Shown here piece by piece: positions 5,920 through 11,456 of a stretch of 13,657 nt of DNA. The first letter of the stretch is position 1; each line of letters opens with the position of its first letter. Both the position numbers and the translations under genes were made by a program. The notes under the pieces are model-generated. The model did not search any database, had not been told where the DNA came from, and saw only the letters and a program-made list of their open reading frames with translations. Source of the DNA: JALZAA01 sp046724435 (GTDB taxonomy: Bacteria > Actinomycetota > Acidimicrobiia > IMCC26256 > JACDBD01); the NCBI GenBank assembly GCA_046724435.1, contig JBKOWN010000022.1, forward strand, positions 1-13,657, given 5' to 3'.

Positions 5920-7160
5920 AGCTCGGCGAAGTCGCCAATGCCGACGCCCAGCGGTACGGGAAACCGCTCGAAGGTGTGCGGGTGCTGGCGGCCGAGCAGA
6001 TGCAGGCGCTGCCGTTCGGGACCCAGCTGATGACCCGGCTCGGCGCCGAGGTGGTGAAGGTCGAGCATCCCGTCCAGGGCGAGTCCGGCCGCGGCGCGCT
6101 GCCGGCGATGGAGGACCCGCAGGGCCGACGCGTCGGCGCGACGTTCCTGCGCAACAACCTCAACAAGCGCAGCGTCGGCCTCGACATCAAGAGCGAGCGA
6201 GGCCGCGAGCTGTTCCTGGGGCTCGTACCGCACTTCGACGTGGTGGCGGAGAACTTCAAGGCCGGCGCGATGGCGCGCCTCGGCCTCGGCTACGAAGACG
6301 TCGCCGCGGTGAATCCCAGGATCATCTACCTGTCGATCTCGGGCTTCGGCAACACCGTCGACACCCCGTACGACTGGCCCGCGTACGCGCCGATCGTCGA
6401 GGCCATGTCGGGCATCTACGAGTACAAGCGGCCCGAGGATCAGCCGCCGATCCCGGCGCCGGCCGGCGCTCTCGGTGACATCGGCACGTCCATGTTCGGC
6501 GTCATCGGCGTCCTCGCCGCGCTCCGCCATCGCGACCAGACCGGCGAAGGGCAGTACGTCGACGTCTCCATGTTCGACGCCATGGTCTCGATGACGGACC
6601 TCGTCACGAACTTCTGGTCGATGGGCCTGCGCCCCGGTGGACCCGGCCCGCTGTTGATCATGGACGGCTTCCGCGCCTCCGACGGCTGGTTCATCATGCA
6701 GGTCGGTCGTGAGCACCAGTTCGAGCGCCTCGCCGCGCTCGTCGGTCATCCGGAGTGGGTCGACGACCCGCGCTTCGCGACCCGCCAGGGCTGGCGCGAA
6801 CACCTCGAGGACGTGATCCGTCCGGCGGTGGAGGAGTGGGCGTCGACCAAGACGAAGCTCGACGCCTGCCACGAGCTGAGCGCCGCCGGAGTGGCGGCCG
6901 GTCCGAGCAACACCGCGGCCGACGTCATCGCCGACCCGCACGTCGAGGCGCGCAACATGCTCGTCGAGCTGCCGCGCACCGACGACGTCGACGACCCGGT
7001 GCTCATCCCCGGCAACCCCGTGAAGCTGTCGAAGATGGCCGACGGCCCCGAGACGCGCGTCCCTTGGGTCGGCGAGCACACCGACGAGGTGCTGCGCAAG
7101 GAGCTCGGTCTCTCCGACAGCGAGCTCGCGAACCTCCGCGCCGCCGGCGTGATCGGCTGA
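5916..7160 (+). CDS. CaiB/BaiF family CoA-transferase (class III)
   Basis: A 414-residue class III CoA-transferase, which moves CoA between carboxylic acids through an aspartyl thioester. The N-terminal Rossmann-like part has LEGVRVLAAEQ (18-28) and LGAEVVKVEHP (42-52); NKRSVGLDIKS (83-93) and the NPRIIYLSISGFG strand (133-145) are family signatures. ALGDIGTSMFG (185-195) carries the probable catalytic Asp188. EGQYVDVSMFDAM (211-223) and the C-terminal WVGEHTDEVL also fit. The length is normal. The start is ATG 5916, coupled to the leader mini-ORF by ATGA. It is divergent from the HMGS-like/thiolase operon with overlapping promoters, so it probably serves the same CoA-ester pathway under opposite or shared control. 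Donor and acceptor acids are unknown; steroid/bile-acid or aromatic acid CoA esters are possibilities only. Confidence 0.93.
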   Translation: MKLGEVANADAQRYGKPLEGVRVLAAEQMQALPFGTQLMTRLGAEVVKVEHPVQGESGRGALPAMEDPQGRRVGATFLRNNLNKRSVGLDIKSERGRELFLGLVPHFDVVAENFKAGAMARLGLGYEDVAAVNPRIIYLSISGFGNTVDTPYDWPAYAPIVEAMSGIYEYKRPEDQPPIPAPAGALGDIGTSMFGVIGVLAALRHRDQTGEGQYVDVSMFDAMVSMTDLVTNFWSMGLRPGGPGPLLIMDGFRASDGWFIMQVGREHQFERLAALVGHPEWVDDPRFATRQGWREHLEDVIRPAVEEWASTKTKLDACHELSAAGVAAGPSNTAADVIADPHVEARNMLVELPRTDDVDDPVLIPGNPVKLSKMADGPETRVPWVGEHTDEVLRKELGLSDSELANLRAAGVIG

Positions 7161-8079
7161 GCGCTCGTTCGGCCGAAGAGCGGTCACGGCGCGAAACGGC
7201 GGTGATGTCGTCCCCGTCGCGCATCATCACGGCCACGGATGCGTCGTCGAGCAGCGCCCGGGCCGTGGCCACAGGCACCGGGCCGACGCCCGCGATCTCG
7301 CACCGCTCTCCGGTCTCGACGTGCCCGCGCGCGAGGGCGGCACTGTCGACCACGGCACGGACTTCGACCGGCTTGCACGGACCTTCACCTGCCAGCGCAA
7401 CCAACGCGTCGGCCGCGTATGCGGCGTGCGGCTCTCGCCGACCGGCGCGGCGCGCGTCCCGAAAGATGCGGTCGGTGTGCGCCTTCCATGCCGAGCTGAA
7501 GCGAGCGCCAGCGTCCGGCGCCAAACGGGCCTCGAGCCGGTACGTGCCGTCGGGATCGGTCAACTCGTGCGCTCGTCGTTCGACGTGGAGGCGCCGCGCC
7601 CACGCGGCGTCGTCGGCCTCGGCGCCGGCCCGCACGACTCGGCACCGGTCGCGGAGGCCCTTCAAGCTCGTCGAGCCGGCCGCTTCCAGGAGCTCCGCTT
7701 CCGTGGCGGGATCGGCGCCGGCGGCAGTCGCGATCTCGGCAGCTTGGGTCGACGACAGCTGCCCGGCGCGGAACGCGGCATCCGTCTCGGGCAATCCCTC
7801 GAGCGCGAACGCCGTCTCCAAGGTTCGGCCGGCGGCGCCAACCGTCTCGCCCGTGGCCTCGGCGACCCAATGGGCGGCGCTTCGATGGCCACCTTCGCGC
7901 CATGCATTCGTCTCCGCGACGCGGCGCGCGCCGAGCGCTTTGAGCGCCGAACAGATCCGTTCACCGCGGGCCGCGATCTCGACGAGCGCAGCAGCAGCGC
8001 GTCCGTCGAGGCAGTTCGGATCGAGCGCACGCGAGACCGCTTCGACATCGCCGAGGGCCCGACGTAGCTGTTCGAACAC
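7003..8079 (-). CDS. DUF222/13E12-family protein, truncated (HNH nuclease domain lost)
   Basis: The first 296 or so residues are a DUF222 (13E12 repeat family) domain: MFEQLRRALGDVEAV start, RLEARLAPDAGARF (181-194), ADALVALA (223-230), and CEIAGVGPVPVATARALL (260-277). Complete members continue into a Cys/His-rich HNH nuclease (CxxPGC...H), which is absent. After DITAVS (about 291-296, near 7192) the similarity ends. Residues from about 307 on are just the antisense of the CoA-transferase gene: Arg-rich, to a stop at 7003. The gene is therefore probably a truncated remnant or a regulatory domain without nuclease. The GTG start at 8079 has GGGAGG four bases upstream, and a LexA-box promoter stands at 8133-8160. 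HNH loss could be by deletion that joined it to the CoA-transferase region. Confidence 0.8.
   Translation of the reverse strand: MFEQLRRALGDVEAVSRALDPNCLDGRAAAALVEIAARGERICSALKALGARRVAETNAWREGGHRSAAHWVAEATGETVGAAGRTLETAFALEGLPETDAAFRAGQLSSTQAAEIATAAGADPATEAELLEAAGSTSLKGLRDRCRVVRAGAEADDAAWARRLHVERRAHELTDPDGTYRLEARLAPDAGARFSSAWKAHTDRIFRDARRAGRREPHAAYAADALVALAGEGPCKPVEVRAVVDSAALARGHVETGERCEIAGVGPVPVATARALLDDASVAVMMRDGDDITAVSRRDRSSAERALSRSRRRRGGSRARCRRDRAPCAAPRRCARRPKGRASRGRRPSSTASRGCRG
7162..7182 (+). terminator. Inverted repeat after the CoA-transferase gene
   Basis: CGCTC-G-TTCGG is followed directly by CCGAA-GAGCG, a near-perfect dyad with one bulged G, two bases after the CoA-transferase stop. 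It could end that transcript, but no T-tract follows. It also lies at the edge where the DUF222 gene loses similarity. Confidence 0.35.
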
Positions 8080-8132
8080 GCTCCCTCCCGCACACGAGAA
8101 CCGGCTGGGGGAAGCGTCAGGGAAGCAGGGTC

Positions 8133-8160
8133 AGTATAGCGAACGTACGTTCGACGTCAA
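8133..8160 (-). promoter_or_regulatory. SOS-type promoter of the DUF222 gene: TTGACG-N16-TATACT
   Basis: Read on the minus strand, TTGACG (8160-8155) and TATACT (8138-8133) are separated by 16 bases, close to the sigma-A consensus. The spacer is occupied by a LexA-type palindrome. Transcription would start near 8126 and give a leader of about 45 bases with an SD before GTG 8079. The -35 overlaps the stop codon of the MmcQ/YjbR gene. Confidence 0.8.
8140..8153. promoter_or_regulatory. LexA (SOS) box
   Basis: CGAACGTACGTTCG is a perfect 14-bp palindrome that matches the Gram-positive LexA box core GAAC-N4-GTTC, flanked by the mycobacterial-type C/G and GA. It fills the space between -35 and -10, the classic position for repression by LexA. 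In Mycobacterium, LexA boxes have been reported before several 13E12-repeat genes, which supports the assignment. Confidence 0.85.
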
Positions 8161-8519
8161 GTCTCGTCGAGCAGGTCGATCAGCTTCTTCGGGGCCACCA
8201 TCCGGTACGCGTCCTCGACCTGCTCGGCGATCTCGTCCCAGTCGACCGGCACGTCGAGGTACACACCGAGCCAGCCCCGGCCGCCGACGTACGGAGGGAC
8301 GAAGAACCGTTCCGGCTCCGATGTGACCATGGCCTGTTGCGCGCCGGGCGGCGCCGCGCACGTGAACGCCAGCCGGTCGTCGTGATGGTGGTCGGCGTAG
8401 GAGACGAAGGTCTTCTTGCCCCGGACGAACCACGTCGGCTCACCGTGGCTCAACCGCTCCGTTGTCTCCGGCAACGCGAGGCAGATCTTGCGCAGGGCCT
8501 TCAACGGGTCTCGAGCCAC
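8157..8519 (-). CDS. MmcQ/YjbR-family protein
   Basis: A 120-residue protein of the MmcQ/YjbR (CyaY-like fold) family. Landmarks are LALPETTERLSHGEPTWFV (14-32), KKTFVSYADHHHDDRLAF (35-52), and RFFVPPYVGGRGWLGVYLD (71-89); the end APKKLIDLLD (109-118) is typical. The family is small and poorly defined biochemically; DNA binding has been suggested from its fold. The start GTG at 8519 has GAGG close before it and lies 21 bases after the marR stop, so it is probably cotranscribed with marR. Its TGA overlaps the -35 of the LexA-controlled DUF222 promoter. Confidence 0.82.
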   Translation of the reverse strand: MARDPLKALRKICLALPETTERLSHGEPTWFVRGKKTFVSYADHHHDDRLAFTCAAPPGAQQAMVTSEPERFFVPPYVGGRGWLGVYLDVPVDWDEIAEQVEDAYRMVAPKKLIDLLDET

Positions 8520-8540
8520 GCCTCGAGTGTGGCCGATCGG

Positions 8541-9011
8541 TCAGCAGGCCTCGCCGCCGTCCGGCGACGGCGCCATCCGGCCGAGCGCGGCGGCGAGCGT
8601 CTTCGCCTCGTCGTCGCTGAGGTGGCGGCCGAAGTGCTCCGCCACGCCCCGCAGGTGGGACGGACGGGCCCGGGCGAGGGCCCGCTTGCCCTCGGGCGTG
8701 ATCGTGGCGTACATCGACCGCCGGTCCTCGGGGCAGGCCTCCCGGCGCACCAGACCGGCACGCACCATGCGGTCCACGAGCCGGGTCACGCCGCTGCGCG
8801 AGATCACCACGGCGTCGGCGAGCTCGCTCATGCGGAGCCGGCCGCCGGCCAGCGAGAGCTGCGCAAGCACGTCGAAGAAGGTGAGCGGCATCCCCTGGTC
8901 GGCCTCGAGCTCCTGGTTCAGGGTCTGGACGAGCTCGGACTGGGCCCGGATGAAGGCCTTCCAGGCCTCGAACTGCTGGTCGCTCAGCTCGGGAGCACGG
9001 GTTCTGGCCAT
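8541..9011 (-). CDS. MarR-family transcriptional regulator
   Basis: A 156-residue MarR regulator. N-terminal dimer helix at about 10-38 (FEAWKAFIRAQSELV); winged helix at about 45-110 with LRMSELADAVVISRSGVTRL (helix 2 to recognition helix), RMVRAGLVRREACPEDRRSM (wing), and ATITPEGKRAL. The C-terminal helices close the dimer. The ATG at 9011 is preceded by TAGGGT-N6 and has no SD, so the start is probably leaderless. It is divergent from the yceI-like gene and is followed after 21 bases by the MmcQ/YjbR gene. By family habit it would repress its own promoter and that of the divergent gene, and the shared 93-bp region has an imperfect dyad that could be the site. The ligand is unknown. Confidence 0.9.
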   Translation of the reverse strand: MARTRAPELSDQQFEAWKAFIRAQSELVQTLNQELEADQGMPLTFFDVLAQLSLAGGRLRMSELADAVVISRSGVTRLVDRMVRAGLVRREACPEDRRSMYATITPEGKRALARARPSHLRGVAEHFGRHLSDDEAKTLAAALGRMAPSPDGGEAC

Positions 9012-9017
9012 GGCGTC

Positions 9018-9023
9018 ACCCTA
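9018..9023 (-). promoter_or_regulatory. -10 (TAGGGT) of marR, leaderless
   Basis: On the minus strand TAGGGT (9023-9018) is followed by six bases and ATG 9011, matching the TANNNT-N6-ATG pattern of leaderless genes in this window. No SD is present. Confidence 0.5.
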
Positions 9024-9031
9024 TCGACAAA

Positions 9032-9060
9032 GTTGCGAGGAATACCATTGCTCGTACAAC
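9032..9060. promoter_or_regulatory. yceI promoter with imperfect dyad, possible MarR operator
   Basis: On the plus strand TTGCGA (9033-9038), 16 bases, then TACAAC (9055-9060) form a plausible -35/-10 for the yceI-like gene. The same stretch holds an imperfect inverted repeat: GTTGCGAG at 9032-9039 against CTCGTACAAC at 9051-9060, equal but for two extra bases (TA). A protein bound here would cover the yceI promoter and lie just upstream of the marR -10, as expected for an autoregulated MarR. Confidence 0.4.
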
Positions 9061-9104
9061 GGTTGCCGCCTCAAAGGACTTCCCTCCGAACGAGGAGCGC
9101 CGAC

Positions 9105-9677
9105 ATGAGCCAGACCGAAGTTCGTACGATCGAAGGAATCGAGATCCCGGAGCCGGGCGATTGGCAGTTCGACCCGGTCCACACCGCCGTCGAGTTCTCC
9201 GCCCGCCACCTCATGGTGAGCAAGGTACGGGGCAAGTTCGAGCGTGTAGAAGGCAACATCCACATCTCGGACGACCCGCTGGGCTCGTGGGTGGAGGTCA
9301 AGATCGACCCGGCGAGCGTCGAGACCGGGGATGCGAAGCGGGACGAGCACCTGCGCTCCCCCGACTTCTTCGACGTCGAGCGGTACCCGGAGATCACCTT
9401 CCGCAGCACCAGGCTGGAGGGGGAGTCGCCGGGTGGGTTCCGCCTCGAGGGCGACCTCACCGTCCACGGCGTCACCCGGCCGGTCACGCTCGACGTGGAG
9501 TACAACGGCTGGACGACCGACCCGTGGGGCGGCCGCCGGGCCGGCTTCTCGGCCAGCGCCGAGGTCGACCGCGAGGACTTCGGCCTCACCTGGAACGCCG
9601 CCATCGAGGGTGGCGGGGTCCTGGTGGGCAAGAAGGCCAAGCTCGACTTCGAGATCGAGGCCGTCAAGCAGGACTGA
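9105..9677 (+). CDS. YceI-like family protein
   Basis: A 190-residue YceI-domain protein (lipocalin-like beta barrel that binds polyisoprenoid chains in known structures). It has no signal peptide, unlike many proteobacterial members. Landmarks: WQFDPVHTAVEFSARHLMVS (20-39), KVRGKFERVEGNIHI (40-54), DEHLRSPDFFDVERYPEITF (80-99), LTVHGVTRPVTLDVEYNGW (119-137), and the C-terminal KAKLDFEIEAV. ATG 9105 has GAGGAG seven bases upstream, so it starts with an ordinary SD. It is divergent from the MarR gene. Such pairs are frequent in actinobacteria, where the YceI-like gene is thought to respond to hydrophobic or stress compounds; this role is inference. Confidence 0.92.
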   Translation: MSQTEVRTIEGIEIPEPGDWQFDPVHTAVEFSARHLMVSKVRGKFERVEGNIHISDDPLGSWVEVKIDPASVETGDAKRDEHLRSPDFFDVERYPEITFRSTRLEGESPGGFRLEGDLTVHGVTRPVTLDVEYNGWTTDPWGGRRAGFSASAEVDREDFGLTWNAAIEGGGVLVGKKAKLDFEIEAVKQD

Positions 9678-9698
9678 ACACCCGCAAGACAGCGCGAC

Positions 9699-9739
9699 CT
9701 CCGGGGGTTACGGTGCCGGCCTGCCGGCCCCCCGGAGAG
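9699..9739 (+). promoter_or_regulatory. Hairpin that includes the SD of the next gene
   Basis: CTCCGGGGG (9699-9707) and CCCCCGGAG (9729-9737) form a perfect 9-bp GC stem with a 21-base loop that itself contains paired GCCGGC units. The GGAG of the stem is the Shine-Dalgarno of the gene starting at 9748. The stem may hide the site, act as a terminator for yceI (there is no T-tract), or both. Confidence 0.5.
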
Positions 9740-9747
9740 TTGCGCGT

Positions 9748-10299
9748 ATGCCTGGCGACGCATTCGACGACCTCGAGCCCCTCTTCGGCGCCGCCCGCGA
9801 GGAGCGGCGAGCCGAGGAAGAGGAGTACGCCCACGCCGCCGCGCGCCAGTGGGCCCGGCACCGGGACCTCCTCGACATCGCCCGCGAGCTCCAACACCGC
9901 GGCGACACCGTGTCCATGCACGTGGGCGACAGCTCGTTCCGCGGGACGATCGACGCCGTCGGCGCCGACTACGTCCAGCTCCGCACGCCGGCCGGCCGTG
10001 TCGACATCGCGCTGGTGGTCGGCTCCGAACGAACGCCGCGGCCGGTCGTCATACGTGTCGTCGAGCGAGCCCGTGAAGGTGGCCGGCGGGCCGAGCCGTT
10101 GGCGCGCACGTTTCGAGCCCGCCTCCTCGAATACGACGGCGAGGAGATCGACGCGGTGATCGGTTCGCCGCTCCTCCGCGACGGCCTACGAGGCCGCTTG
10201 ACGATTGGGCGCGACCACGTCGTCGTACGCGACGGCCACGGGAGCGACACGTATCTCCCGTTGGATCACGTCGCGTGGGCTCACCCCTGGAGGGCGTAG
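9748..10299 (+). CDS. Hypothetical protein with two putative Sm-like/small-barrel lobes
   Basis: A 183-residue protein of a family I do not recognise. Residues 1-50 are charged helix (REERRAEEEEYAHAAARQW, 17-35). Residues 51-89 look like a small beta barrel of Sm type: RGDTVSMHVG, FRGTIDAVGADYVQL, then RVDIAL. A second barrel-like part follows at about 141-177: LRGRLTIGRDHVVVRD and TYLPLDHVAW. The two halves look related (strand, turn, GxDHVVV/GADYVQL, strand). No cysteine, membrane span or signal peptide is seen, so it is probably cytosolic. ATG 9748 lies eight bases after GGAGAG, which is inside a strong hairpin. It is convergent with the HTH gene, and the stop codons of both lie in one 6-bp dyad. 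RNA or DNA binding is suggested only by the fold guess. Confidence 0.7.
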   Translation: MPGDAFDDLEPLFGAAREERRAEEEEYAHAAARQWARHRDLLDIARELQHRGDTVSMHVGDSSFRGTIDAVGADYVQLRTPAGRVDIALVVGSERTPRPVVIRVVERAREGGRRAEPLARTFRARLLEYDGEEIDAVIGSPLLRDGLRGRLTIGRDHVVVRDGHGSDTYLPLDHVAWAHPWRA

Positions 10300-10311
10300 G
10301 CCCGACTACGC
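10294..10311. terminator. Small dyad between convergent genes
   Basis: GCGTAG (10294-10299) and CTACGC (10306-10311) around a 6-base loop form a perfect 6-bp stem in both directions. The stop codon TAG of each convergent gene lies within its arm. It may serve as a bidirectional terminator, though it is short and lacks a T-tract. Confidence 0.35.
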
Positions 10312-10551
10312 GTCCGCTTCGCGCTTGGTGGACGTCGACTGGTCGTGACCAGGCTGCGACCGCAACCACTCGAGAAGCTCGTCGCGGTCGAACCGCATCT
10401 CGCGGCCGCCAGGGAACCGGTGGCACGGGACCTTGCCGTCGCGCACGAGCTTGCGCAGGTACTCGACGTGCACCTGGAGCAGCTCGGCCGCGTCGGCAGT
10501 GGTGAGGACGGGCGGAAAATCGGCTCCCGCGTCCGCCTCGGCTGGGGACAT
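10306..10551 (-). CDS. Small excisionase/MerR-type helix-turn-helix protein
   Basis: An 81-residue DNA-binding protein. Residues about 16-66 form the excisionase-like (BldC/MerR-type) winged helix: LTTADAAELLQVHVEYLRKL, then VRDGKVPCHRFPGGREMRFD (the wing), then ELLEWLRSQ. A short disordered tail follows. ATG 10551 has TAGAAT six bases upstream and no SD, giving a leaderless start. It is divergent from cpaB and convergent with the two-lobed hypothetical gene. In actinobacteria such small HTH proteins often act as developmental or pilus regulators (BldC is the known example), so control of the divergent Tad cluster is a natural guess. Excisionase of a phage or plasmid is the alternative, but no integrase or attachment site is visible. 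Confidence 0.85.
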   Translation of the reverse strand: MSPAEADAGADFPPVLTTADAAELLQVHVEYLRKLVRDGKVPCHRFPGGREMRFDRDELLEWLRSQPGHDQSTSTKREADA

Positions 10552-10557
10552 GACGGC

Positions 10558-10563
10558 ATTCTA
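10558..10563 (-). promoter_or_regulatory. -10 (TAGAAT) of the small HTH gene, leaderless
   Basis: On the minus strand TAGAAT (10563-10558) is close to the TATAAT consensus and is followed by six bases (GCCGTC) and ATG 10551. No SD is present. Confidence 0.6.
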
Positions 10564-10576
10564 CCCCTCACGGCAC

Positions 10577-10617
10577 GCCTCAATAAGGACTCTTGACAGG
10601 CTCAGACAATTTGAGGC
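10577..10617. repeat. Inverted repeat GCCTCAA...TTGAGGC between the HTH gene and cpaB
   Basis: GCCTCAA at 10577-10583 and TTGAGGC at 10611-10617 form a 7-bp dyad with 27 bases between. The arms flank the TTGACA at 10593. It may be a pair of half-sites for a regulator such as the divergent HTH protein; the spacing is long, so chance is possible. Confidence 0.3.
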
Positions 10618-10676
10618 ATGCTGAGTGTCGGCACACCTTGTCACGCTTGACGGCATATGACCGGGTTCTGCACTAT
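10593..10676 (+). promoter_or_regulatory. Two candidate promoters for the Tad pilus operon
   Basis: TTGACA (10593-10598) with CATGCT (10617-10622), and TTGACG (10647-10652) with CACTAT (10671-10676), both with 18-base spacers. The -35 boxes are good, the -10 boxes weak. Either could drive cpaB, whose ATG is at 10720. Confidence 0.35.
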
Positions 10677-10719
10677 TGGCGAAATGTTCGACTGACGGGC
10701 GGCGGCGACGGAGGGGTGG

Positions 10720-11454
10720 ATGGCAGAGGTCGTGGCGCCGAGATCACGGCGCACCGAGAGCGTCCCCAGGCCCGCCACCTCCTTGCCCCGGGGCCTGATG
10801 AGCAGGTTCTCAACCGGCCATCTGGTGATGATCGTCGCCGGCCTGCTGGGGCTGCTGCTCACCGTTGCGGTGCTTCGCCGCGCGGACGAGCGGCAGCCGG
10901 TAGCCGTTGCCGCTCGCGACCTTGCGCCGGGCGCAGCGCTGACCGAGTCATCTGTTCGATACGAGCAGGTGAAGATGGACGACTCTCTGATCGGCACGGT
11001 CCTCCAGCCCGGTGACGTCAAACGGTTGCGGGACTCGGTCGCCGCCTATCCGATCGCGGCCGGCGAGTTGGTCCATCGGCGGGCGGTGCGGCCGGCTGCC
11101 GCGCCCGAGGGCAAGCGCGCCATGAGCGTTGCAATCGACCCGGCCCGAGCGGTGAACGGCGATCTCGAGGCGGGCGACCGCGTCGATGTGATCCTCGCGG
11201 GCGATCACGAAGTGTCGATCATCGTGGCCGACGCCGAGGTCCTCAGCGTGGGCCGACCCGATCGAGGAGGGGCCTTCGGCGGGGCGAACGACAAGTTCAC
11301 GGCCACGCTCGCGGTCGACGCGCGCGAATCGCAACTCGTTGCGGCCGGAATCGCCGGCGGCGACATCGTGATCACGAGGACGACCGGGTCGCGTCCGGCG
11401 GAGGCGACGCCACCCTTGTCCGTCGACTCGTCGGCTGCCGCAAGCGGGCGGTAG
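10720..11454 (+). CDS. cpaB: Flp/Tad pilus assembly protein CpaB (SAF domain)
   Basis: A 244-residue CpaB/RcpC. After a basic, Pro/Arg-rich cytosolic start comes one membrane segment (about 34-52, HLVMIVAGLLGLLLTVAVL). The SAF domain follows at about 59-125: VAVAARDLAPGAALTESSV, then YPIAAGELVHRRAV. The C-terminal RcpC part contains EAGDRVDVIL (156-165), AEVLSVG (about 180) and ATLAVDARESQLVAAG. CpaB acts in the cell envelope as a periplasm-facing part of the type IVc pilus machine; in a Gram-positive cell it would be anchored outside the membrane. SD GGAGG lies five bases before ATG 10720. It is first in the operon, two bases before cpaE. Confidence 0.88.
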   Translation: MAEVVAPRSRRTESVPRPATSLPRGLMSRFSTGHLVMIVAGLLGLLLTVAVLRRADERQPVAVAARDLAPGAALTESSVRYEQVKMDDSLIGTVLQPGDVKRLRDSVAAYPIAAGELVHRRAVRPAAAPEGKRAMSVAIDPARAVNGDLEAGDRVDVILAGDHEVSIIVADAEVLSVGRPDRGGAFGGANDKFTATLAVDARESQLVAAGIAGGDIVITRTTGSRPAEATPPLSVDSSAAASGR

Positions 11455-11456
11455 GC

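Noticed and set aside
5883..7187. 434-codon minus-strand open frame opposite the CoA-transferase
   Set aside because: Antisense shadow with no recognisable motifs; the plus-strand frame has complete CaiB/BaiF signatures.
6755..8326. 523-codon plus-strand open frame across the CoA-transferase end and the DUF222 gene
   Set aside because: Low-complexity Ser/Arg/Ala product, out of frame with the CoA-transferase and antisense to a recognisable DUF222 domain.
10306..10551. The small HTH gene as a phage excisionase marking a mobile element
   Set aside because: No integrase, attachment-site repeat, tRNA or phage gene nearby; the neighbours are stable chromosomal pilus genes, and the same fold is used by BldC-type regulators.
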